A DNA stretch of 27,348 bases, taken from positions 1 through 27,348 of the forward strand of contig DKYP01000091.1 in NCBI GenBank assembly GCA_002499945.1, in the 5' to 3' direction. Positions 16,256-22,964 of the stretch are shown here, piece by piece. The stretch comes from Lachnoclostridium sp. UBA7097. GTDB lineage: Bacteria; Bacillota; Clostridia; Lachnospirales; Lachnospiraceae. Below the pieces are notes generated by a model. That model saw only the letters and a list, made by a program, of their open reading frames with translations, ran no database searches and was not told where the DNA came from. A program made the translations under genes and the position numbers. Position 1 is the stretch's first letter. Every line of letters starts with the position of its first letter.

Positions 16256-16408
16256 GCTGGCAAATTCCAAATGTGTTTCCAATGAACAGCTGTTTAAATC
16301 CGCCGGCGTTTATATCCCGTATTTTGGGATATTATGCGCCGTTGCTGTATTGTTATGGTTTATCCAAGCGGAAGCGTGCTGTTCATGGAAAACTTTGGAA
16401 TTGCCAGC
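16256..16408. ncRNA. Candidate structured RNA or large palindromic element
   Basis: A long stem of about 29 bp is formed by 16256-16290 with 16378-16408. GCTGGCAA pairs with TTGCCAGC, TTCCAAA with TTTGGAA, TTTCCA with TGGAAA and TGAACAGC with GCTGTTCA, separated by small bulges. Inside, TCCGC (16299-16303) pairs with GCGGA (16368-16372), and CGGCG (16304-16308) with CGCCG (16337-16341). The latter encloses ATATCCC (16312-16318) with GGGATAT (16326-16332). Six T follow the stem at 16412-16417. TGGAATTG (16396-16403) can also pair with CAATTCCA (16421-16428). I do not recognise it as a known RNA family. Strand is presumed +, from the extended -10 upstream. Confidence 0.5.
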
Positions 16409-16467
16409 CCATTTTTTGCCCAATTCCATTGTATTACCAAATATTGCAAAAACCTTTACAACAATGT

Positions 16468-16495
16468 TTGTTTTTTTCTATTTTTTTGGTATACT
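16468..16495 (+). promoter_or_regulatory. Promoter of the DUF1015 gene
   Basis: TTGTTT (16468-16473), a 16-base spacer that is nearly all T, and TATACT (16490-16495). It lies downstream of the structured element, so that element is probably not the leader of this gene. Confidence 0.6.
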
Positions 16496-16533
16496 ATAGA
16501 TATATTAGCATATAGAAAGTTTTGGAGGTTATA

Positions 16534-17772
16534 ATGGCAAAGATAAAACCATTTATGGCAGTAAGGCCAGATGAAAAGGTGGCAGGCAGGGTGGCAGCAT
16601 TGCCATATGATGTTTATAACAGGCAGGAAGCAAAGGAAGCAGTTAAGGACAACCCCTTATCCTTTTTAAGGATAGACAGGGCTGAAACACAGTTCCCGGA
16701 CAGTGTAGATACATATGCCCCTGAAGTCTATGCAAAGGCAAAAGAGATTTTTGAAGGCATGGTGGCTGACGGGACTTTTATTACAGATAATGACAGGTGT
16801 TATTATATTTACCAGCTTATAATGGACGGCAGGAAGCAGACAGGGATTGTTGCATGTGCAAGTATTGATGATTATATAAATAATGTTATCAAGAAACATG
16901 AGAATACACGTGAAGAGAAAGAACAGGACAGGATAAGGCATATAGACACATTAAGCGCACAGACAGGACCTATATTCCTTGCATACCGTTCCCAGAAATG
17001 TATCAATAATGTAGTTTCAAGGATTGTATCAGAGGACAGGCCGGTTTATAATTTTACCGCAGAGGACGGGATAGGGCATATAGTATGGAAGGTTTCAGAT
17101 GAATGTGATATAACTGCAATACAGAACGCATTTGCAGCAATAAGTGACATCTATATAGCAGACGGGCACCACCGTGCGGCTTCTGCTGTTAAGGCAGGGC
17201 TTAAAAGGCGCGAAGAATGCCCGGATTATAATGGTACAGAGGAATTTAATTATTTCCTTTCTGTGCTTTTCCCGGATGAAAGCCTGGTAATTATGGACTA
17301 TAACCGTTCAGTCAAGGATTTAAACGGGCTTTCAAAGGAAGGTTTTCTTGAAAAGGTAAAAGAAAATTTTAACCTTGAAGAAGCAAATGGCACAGTATAC
17401 CCTTCAAAAAAAGGGGAAGTATCTATGTACCTGGATAAGAAATGGTATATACTTTCTGCAAAGGAGGAACTTTTTAAAGATAAGGACGCAGTGGCATCAC
17501 TTGATGTTTCAATCCTTCAGGATTACCTGCTTGGGCCTGTGCTTGGGATAAAAGACCCCAGGACAGATTCAAGAATTGATTTTATTGGCGGCATAAGGGG
17601 GCTTAAAGAACTTGAAAGAAGGGCAGACAGTGATATGAAGGTATCTTTTGCAATGTATCCGGTACAGGTAAAAGAGTTATTTGACGTAGCAGATGCAGGG
17701 CTTTTAATGCCACCTAAGTCTACATGGTTTGAACCAAAACTTAGAAGCGGCCTGTTTATACACAGAATATAA
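16534..17772 (+). CDS. DUF1015 family protein
   Basis: A 412-residue cytosolic protein of the DUF1015 family, full length. Conserved-looking blocks are AVRPDEKVAGRVAALPYDV at the N terminus, KKHENTREEKEQDR (120-133), ADGHHRAASA (209-218) and a C-terminal PPKSTWFEPKLRSG. The DGHHR motif recalls the ParB/sulfiredoxin-like nucleotide-binding fold, which includes serine kinases, but this is an inference from one motif. In many Firmicutes the gene neighbours serine biosynthesis genes, as I recall; no such gene is next to it here. The start is the ATG after GGAGG at 16524-16528. It is followed by glgB after 53 bases with no terminator. No function is claimed. Confidence 0.85.
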   Translation: MAKIKPFMAVRPDEKVAGRVAALPYDVYNRQEAKEAVKDNPLSFLRIDRAETQFPDSVDTYAPEVYAKAKEIFEGMVADGTFITDNDRCYYIYQLIMDGRKQTGIVACASIDDYINNVIKKHENTREEKEQDRIRHIDTLSAQTGPIFLAYRSQKCINNVVSRIVSEDRPVYNFTAEDGIGHIVWKVSDECDITAIQNAFAAISDIYIADGHHRAASAVKAGLKRREECPDYNGTEEFNYFLSVLFPDESLVIMDYNRSVKDLNGLSKEGFLEKVKENFNLEEANGTVYPSKKGEVSMYLDKKWYILSAKEELFKDKDAVASLDVSILQDYLLGPVLGIKDPRTDSRIDFIGGIRGLKELERRADSDMKVSFAMYPVQVKELFDVADAGLLMPPKSTWFEPKLRSGLFIHRI

Positions 17773-17825
17773 AAGGGCATAAGGTTTTGGAAATTTAGCG
17801 CAGACAGCGCAGAAAAGAGGGGATT

Positions 17826-20123
17826 ATGGATAAGAAATTATATGATTTAATGGACTGGGAAGCAATTGAAGGAATTGTGTATTCTGAAGAGGACCATCCT
17901 GGCAGGATACTTGGGGCACATAAAGTTAAAGGCGGGATACTTGTACACACATTCCTGCCGGATGCAACTTCTGTACAGGTTAAGCTAAAGGCAAGCGGCA
18001 AATGCTATGATATGGAAGAAGCTGATGAGGCAGGTGTGTTTGCTGTACTCCTTCCTGGCAAGAAAGCAGAGCCTTATACATTTATTGCAAAGTATGGTGA
18101 GTCTGCGCAGATTGAACTTGAAGACCCATATCTTTATACAGATATTATAGGTGAAAGTGATGCCGGGCGTTTTGAAAGCGGTATATATTATGATGTATAT
18201 AATTGTTTTGGTGCACATCCTGTTGCAATAGATGGTTGTCTTGATAATGCAGAAGTAAGATGGGATGTTACAGAGGATACAGACAAGAATAAGAAGGAAA
18301 ATACAATATATGGTGTGCATTTTGCAGTATGGGCACCGAATGCAATGCGTGTAAGTGTAGTTGGCAGCTTTAACTTCTGGGATGGCAGGCGCCACCAGAT
18401 GTGCAGGGTTGGGGATTCAGGGATATTTTCATTGTTTGTGCCTGGGATTTCAGTTGGGAGTATTTATAAATACGAAATAAAGAAGGATTACCAGACAGTG
18501 TTTTTAAAAACAGACCCGTATGGCTTTGCATGTGAACAGCGTCCTGACAATGCCAGTGTTGTAGAAAACCTTGCCACATATAAGTGGAATGACAGGGAAT
18601 GGCTTATGGCACGTAAGAAAAAGGACTACAGGAAAGAGCCGTTTTCAATATATGAGGTACATCTTGGCTCATGGCACAAGAAGAACCATGAGGGCAATGC
18701 TGCACCAGTATGTGATGAGGAATTTCTTAATTACCGTGAAATTGCACCACTTCTTGCAGGTTATGTAAAAGAAATGGGATATACACATATTGAACTGATG
18801 CCTGTTATGGAACACCCTCTTGACGAGTCATGGGGCTACCAGGTTACAGGTTATTATGCAGTTACTTCAAGATATGGCACACCACAGGATTTTATGTATT
18901 TTATGGACTATATGCACAAGAAAAATATTGGCGTAATACTTGACTGGGTTCCTGCACATTTTCCAAAAGATGCAAACGGGCTTGCAAGGTTTGACGGGAC
19001 ATGCACTTATGAAAACGCAGACCCGAGGCGTGGGGAACACCCGCATTGGGGGACATATATATTTGATTATGGAAAGCCTGAAGTTGATAATTTCCTGATT
19101 GCAAGTGCATTATTCTGGATTGATAAATACCATGCAGACGGCATAAGGATGGATGCAGTTGCTTCAATGCTTTACCTTGATTATGGCAAACAGGATGGCG
19201 AATGGCTGCCTAATATTTATGGCGGCAATGAGAACCTTGAAGCAATAGAACTCCTTAAAAGGCTTAGTGATGTTTTGCATAAAAGAAAAGATGGTGCACT
19301 TCTTATTGCAGAGGAGTCAACGGCATGGCCAAAAGTTACAGGCAGTACAGATGAGGACGGGCTTGGATTTGATTTTAAGTGGAATATGGGCTGGATGAAT
19401 GATTTTACAGGCTATATGCAGACAGACCCGCTTTACAGGAAAGGAAGGCACGGGACTCTTTTATTCAGCATGGTTTATGCTTACAGTGAAAACTTTGTGC
19501 TTGTATTTTCACATGATGAAGTGGTGCATTTAAAAGCTTCAATGCTTATGAAGATGCCTGGTACAATGGAACAGAAATATGCAAACCTGCGTGCTGCTTA
19601 TGGCTTTATGATGGCGCATCCTGGCAAAAAGCTTATGTTTATGGGACAGGAATTTGCACAGAAAGAGGAATGGAATGAAAAAGTAAGCCTTCCATGGGAA
19701 GAAGCAAAAGAGCCGGAACATAATTTATTCAGGGAATATACAAAGGCACTTAATAAATTTTACTTAAAACATCCTTCACTTTATGAAAGTGATTATGAAG
19801 AAGATTGTTTTGAATGGATAAGCAGCATGGATGCAGACCATAGTATAGTTACATTTACAAGAAAAACAAAAAATGACAGTGAGATGCTTTTATTCCTGTT
19901 TAATTTCACACCTGTTGTTTATGAAAACTTCAGGATGGGTGTGCCATTTGAGGGCAAATACAAGGAGATATTTAACAGTGATGATGCTATTTATGGCGGG
20001 ACAGGCCATGTAAACAGACGCCAGAAGGTTTCAAAAGAAGTGTCATGGGATGGAAGGGATAATTCAATAATAATTGAAGTGCCTCCGCTTGGAATGAGTG
20101 TATGGAGCTGCCTGCCTGTATAG
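17826..20123 (+). CDS. glgB: 1,4-alpha-glucan branching enzyme (GH13)
   Basis: This enzyme moves a linear glucan segment to an alpha-1,6 branch point during glycogen synthesis. The 765 residues include an extra N-terminal module (about 25-110, GRILGAHKVKGGILVHTFLP) as in the longer enterobacterial type, a CBM48 domain (about 160-235), the GH13 barrel (about 275-630) and a C-terminal beta domain. The catalytic residues are D443 (GIRMDAV), E496 (LIAEEST) and D564 (FSHDEVV). After the last motif the sequence HLKASM replaces the HGK[K/G]S seen in E. coli-type enzymes, a small divergence. The start is the ATG after AAAGAGGGG. The mscS gene follows 15 bases after the stop. No other glycogen gene is in the window. 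Confidence 0.93.
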   Translation: MDKKLYDLMDWEAIEGIVYSEEDHPGRILGAHKVKGGILVHTFLPDATSVQVKLKASGKCYDMEEADEAGVFAVLLPGKKAEPYTFIAKYGESAQIELEDPYLYTDIIGESDAGRFESGIYYDVYNCFGAHPVAIDGCLDNAEVRWDVTEDTDKNKKENTIYGVHFAVWAPNAMRVSVVGSFNFWDGRRHQMCRVGDSGIFSLFVPGISVGSIYKYEIKKDYQTVFLKTDPYGFACEQRPDNASVVENLATYKWNDREWLMARKKKDYRKEPFSIYEVHLGSWHKKNHEGNAAPVCDEEFLNYREIAPLLAGYVKEMGYTHIELMPVMEHPLDESWGYQVTGYYAVTSRYGTPQDFMYFMDYMHKKNIGVILDWVPAHFPKDANGLARFDGTCTYENADPRRGEHPHWGTYIFDYGKPEVDNFLIASALFWIDKYHADGIRMDAVASMLYLDYGKQDGEWLPNIYGGNENLEAIELLKRLSDVLHKRKDGALLIAEESTAWPKVTGSTDEDGLGFDFKWNMGWMNDFTGYMQTDPLYRKGRHGTLLFSMVYAYSENFVLVFSHDEVVHLKASMLMKMPGTMEQKYANLRAAYGFMMAHPGKKLMFMGQEFAQKEEWNEKVSLPWEEAKEPEHNLFREYTKALNKFYLKHPSLYESDYEEDCFEWISSMDADHSIVTFTRKTKNDSEMLLFLFNFTPVVYENFRMGVPFEGKYKEIFNSDDAIYGGTGHVNRRQKVSKEVSWDGRDNSIIIEVPPLGMSVWSCLPV

Positions 20124-20138
20124 GAAATGAGGTTATAA

Positions 20139-21053
20139 ATGGCTGTATTATCTAAAGTATATAATATATGCCTGCTTGCGGTGGGGGATATTACATCAAT
20201 GGCAGGCAGTGAAATTAACCTTGAAGATGTAGGGAAAGTTATAAATTCTGAAGCTTCCAATGAGGAAAAGACTAATTTCATTATCCAGTATATCCTTGCA
20301 CAGAGAGAGCCGATGCTTAATTTTTTAAAGACAATTATATTTGCCCTGGTAGTCTTTATAATTGGCAGGAAGGTCGTAAAAGCGCTTCTTAATATGACAA
20401 GCAAGGCAATGGAGCGCAAAGAAGTAGAATTAAGCATACAGAAGTTTGTTATGTCATTTGCAGGCCTTGCTTACAACACCCTGCTGGTATTTATTATTGC
20501 TGGCATACTTGGTGTTGGTGCAAGCTCAATAGTTGCAATGCTTGGCTCGGCGGGGCTTGCTATCGGGCTTGCATTGCAGGGCAGCCTGTCAAACCTTGCA
20601 GGCGGGGTGCTTATACTTCTTCTTAAGCCCTTTAAAGTAGGCGACTATATTATTACGTCAGGCGAGGAAGGCACAGTAACAGGCATAGATATTTTCTATA
20701 CAAGGATACATACCACCGACAATAAAGTTATAGTTATACCAAATGGCACAATATCGAACTCTAATGTCACTAATACTTCAAACCAGGCGGAGAGAATGTT
20801 AATAGTGGATTTTATGGTGCCATACAGTGCTAAGACTCCGGAGGTTAGAAGCCTTATACTTGGAATACTCAGGAAAGAAGAGCATATATGCCAGGATAAG
20901 GATATGAGTGTGGTTATATGCAGCCTTAACCCGCTGCGTGTAAAGATGCAGGCTAAAGCCTGGGTGAAAAACAGTGAATACTGGAGTACAAAATTTGCCC
21001 TGCTGGAAAAGATTAAGGATACGCTTATGGAAAATGGAATTGATATTTCATAA
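20139..21053 (+). CDS. MscS-family mechanosensitive ion channel
   Basis: A small-conductance mechanosensitive channel, 304 residues, close to E. coli MscS (286). It opens under membrane tension to release solutes in osmotic downshock. Hydrophobic segments lie at about 62-80, 103-124 and 128-160. The last is the pore helix, with the Gly/Ala-rich SAGLAIGLALQGSLSNLAGG pattern. It is followed by the beta domain start KPFKVGDYI (164-172), the PNGTISNSNVTN block (201-212) and an alpha/beta cytoplasmic domain to the end. The first 60 residues are an unusual soluble or amphipathic lead. The start lies 15 bases after the glgB stop with GAGGT just upstream, so it is likely cotranscribed with glgB. Confidence 0.9.
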   Translation: MAVLSKVYNICLLAVGDITSMAGSEINLEDVGKVINSEASNEEKTNFIIQYILAQREPMLNFLKTIIFALVVFIIGRKVVKALLNMTSKAMERKEVELSIQKFVMSFAGLAYNTLLVFIIAGILGVGASSIVAMLGSAGLAIGLALQGSLSNLAGGVLILLLKPFKVGDYIITSGEEGTVTGIDIFYTRIHTTDNKVIVIPNGTISNSNVTNTSNQAERMLIVDFMVPYSAKTPEVRSLILGILRKEEHICQDKDMSVVICSLNPLRVKMQAKAWVKNSEYWSTKFALLEKIKDTLMENGIDIS

Positions 21054-21059
21054 CAAGTG

Positions 21060-21087
21060 TTGTACAATTATACTTTAGGGATAAAAT
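21060..21087 (+). promoter_or_regulatory. Possible internal promoter of corA
   Basis: TTGTAC (21060-21065), a 16-base spacer and TAAAAT (21082-21087), just after the mscS stop and 25 bases before the GTG start of corA. The boxes are imperfect. Confidence 0.35.
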
Positions 21088-21111
21088 AATAAATGGAAGC
21101 TGGTGAGATAA

Positions 21112-22047
21112 GTGGTAAAGTATTATAAGACAGATGACAGGAAAATCCATGAGGAGAAAGGACCTGCGGACGGGGTGTGGATAGATATGTATAACCCCAC
21201 AATATCAGAGGGTGAGGAGATAGCAGAAAAGCTTGGGATTGATATAAGCGACCTCCTTGCCCCGTTAGATGATGAGGAAAGTTCACGTATTGAGCTTGAG
21301 GATGGCTATACACTTATACTTGTGGATATCCCGGTGCTTGAAATACGGCATGATAAAGAAGCTTATACTACAATACCCCTTGGCATTATACTGGCAAGTG
21401 ACATGATTATTACAGTATGTTCTGAGGAAACACCTATATTACAGGCTTTTGTAAACGGGCGTGTAAAGGAGTTCAGCACAAAGAAAAAACTCAGGTTTGT
21501 ATACCAGATACTTTTCAGGATAGCTTCCCATTACCAGGCTAATTTAAGGATTATTGACAAGAAACGTACAGAGATAGAAGAACGTATAGATGATAATACA
21601 AAGGATGTTGATTTAGTTGATTTGCATACACTGGAATCTACCCTTGTATACTTTGCAACTTCACTCCGTGCCAATGCAGTTGTGCTTGACAGGCTTACAA
21701 GATATAAAAGGCTTGAACAATATCCTGATGACAAGGAACTGCTTGACGATGTAATTGTGGAGAACCAGCAGGCGGTCGAAATGACTACTATATACAGGGA
21801 TATTATAAATGGTACAAGGGATTTAATGTCCTCTGTTATTGACAACAGGCTTAATAATATAATGAAAACTCTTGCAAGCATTACGCTTGTTATGGGTATC
21901 CCTACGCTTGTATCAGGCATATATGGAATGAATGTAAGCAATATACCGCTTGCCACCACACAGTATGGATTTGGCATTATATGCCTTTTTATTGTAATAA
22001 TATGCATTATACTTCTGGTTATACTGCGCCATAAGCGCTTTTTATAG
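21112..22047 (+). CDS. corA: CorA-family magnesium/divalent metal transporter
   Basis: A membrane channel of the CorA family, 311 residues, for Mg2+ (or Co2+/Ni2+). A large N-terminal cytoplasmic domain with a long helix (about 140-250) is followed by two membrane helices (about 251-270 and 286-306). The signature loop YGMNV (271-275) lies between them, and a basic tail (RHKRF) ends the protein. The YGMNV loop identifies the family. It starts with GTG, preceded by GGTGAG. The 58-base gap to mscS may hold its own promoter, and tyrA follows after 24 bases. Both this and the preceding gene are membrane channels, but I see no functional link beyond that. Confidence 0.9.
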   Translation: MVKYYKTDDRKIHEEKGPADGVWIDMYNPTISEGEEIAEKLGIDISDLLAPLDDEESSRIELEDGYTLILVDIPVLEIRHDKEAYTTIPLGIILASDMIITVCSEETPILQAFVNGRVKEFSTKKKLRFVYQILFRIASHYQANLRIIDKKRTEIEERIDDNTKDVDLVDLHTLESTLVYFATSLRANAVVLDRLTRYKRLEQYPDDKELLDDVIVENQQAVEMTTIYRDIINGTRDLMSSVIDNRLNNIMKTLASITLVMGIPTLVSGIYGMNVSNIPLATTQYGFGIICLFIVIICIILLVILRHKRFL

Positions 22048-22071
22048 AAAAATGAAAGGACTTAAGTTTTT

Positions 22072-22941
22072 ATGGAAGCATCAAAAGATACACCATGTTT
22101 TGGGTTTATAGGTTTTGGGCTTATTGGTGGTTCAATAGCACGTTCCCTGCGCCGCCAGTATCCTTCTTCACAGATTATGGCATATAATTATTACAGGACA
22201 AAGCCGCACCCGAAGCTTGAAATGGCAGCAGGAGAAGGTGTCCTTACAGGCATTAGTACGTCACTTGTGGACTTTTCAAGGTGTGATGTGGTATTTTTAT
22301 GTGCGCCTGTACTTACTAATATTTTATATCTCAGGCAGGTTGCACCATATATACAGGGGGATTGTATTATTACAGATGTAGGAAGCGTTAAGGGGAATAT
22401 ACATAAGGCAGTAGAAGAACTGGGGCTTACCCGTAATTTTATTGGAGGCCACCCTATGGCGGGTTCAGAGAAAACAGGCTATAACAATTCAGATGAGGGA
22501 CTGCTTAAAGACGCATATTATATACTTACACCAACAGATGATACGCCAGGGGAGTTTGTAAACTGGATGGCAGGTTTTGTACGGGCAGCAGGTTCATACT
22601 GTGAAATTATGGATTACAGGACACATGATATGGTGACGGCAGCAATAAGCCACTGCCCGCATATTATTTCTGCATCACTTGTAAACCTTGTGGCATCACA
22701 TGATAAGGAAGGTATATATAAAAGGCTTGCAGCTGGTGGTTTTAAAGATATTACAAGGATTTCCTCTTCATCACCTGAGATGTGGCAGAATATTTGTCTT
22801 GCAAATCCTGGATATATAGCAGGATTTTTAGAGGAATATATAGGTATCCTTACAAATATTAAGGATGCTGTAACTGCAAATGATGGCACGGCGCTTACAG
22901 AGTTTTTTGAAAATGCAAGGCAATACAGGGACAGCTTATAA
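22072..22941 (+). CDS. tyrA: Prephenate dehydrogenase
   Basis: An NAD-dependent enzyme of tyrosine synthesis that oxidises and decarboxylates prephenate to 4-hydroxyphenylpyruvate. The 289 residues form the catalytic core only: a nucleotide-binding GFGLIGGS (14-21), the ITDVGSVKG block (100-108), GGHPMAGSE (125-133, with H127) and the SHCPH region (193-197) common to the family. There is no C-terminal ACT domain, unlike the longer B. subtilis enzyme (about 370 residues), so feedback control by tyrosine through ACT is not expected. It lies 24 bases after corA and 23 before pcrA with no terminator between them. No other aromatic amino-acid gene is nearby, which is unusual for tyrA. Confidence 0.9.
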   Translation: MEASKDTPCFGFIGFGLIGGSIARSLRRQYPSSQIMAYNYYRTKPHPKLEMAAGEGVLTGISTSLVDFSRCDVVFLCAPVLTNILYLRQVAPYIQGDCIITDVGSVKGNIHKAVEELGLTRNFIGGHPMAGSEKTGYNNSDEGLLKDAYYILTPTDDTPGEFVNWMAGFVRAAGSYCEIMDYRTHDMVTAAISHCPHIISASLVNLVASHDKEGIYKRLAAGGFKDITRISSSSPEMWQNICLANPGYIAGFLEEYIGILTNIKDAVTANDGTALTEFFENARQYRDSL

Positions 22942-22964
22942 AACCGGGAAAGAAGGGTATATAA

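Larger units (their letters stand above)
16090..16533. other. Long intergenic region rich in inverted repeats
   Basis: This 444-base stretch between the HXXEE and DUF1015 genes has no convincing coding frame. It has a possible -10 TATAAT at 16164-16169 (a TTGTTT lies only 15 bases before it), an extended -10 TGATATAAT at 16217-16225 inside the loop of a stem (16204-16216 with 16229-16242), the large hairpin described next, and the DUF1015 promoter at its end. It reads as a non-coding RNA or a palindromic element followed by the DUF1015 promoter. Confidence 0.6.

Noticed and set aside
16204..16430. T-box, tmRNA, SRP RNA or RNase P RNA
   Set aside because: The typical conserved segments (the T-box sequence, the CCA-ending tRNA-like part, the SRP GGAAG-loop motif and the RNase P core) are not seen.
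16273..16515. An 80-codon + strand frame in the gene-free region
   Set aside because: It overlaps the structured element and the DUF1015 promoter, has no ribosome site, and its product resembles no protein family I know.
19501..19560. Inactive GlgB because of the HLKASM change
   Set aside because: All three catalytic acids are present and the change lies beyond the catalytic HDE motif, so loss of activity is not supported.
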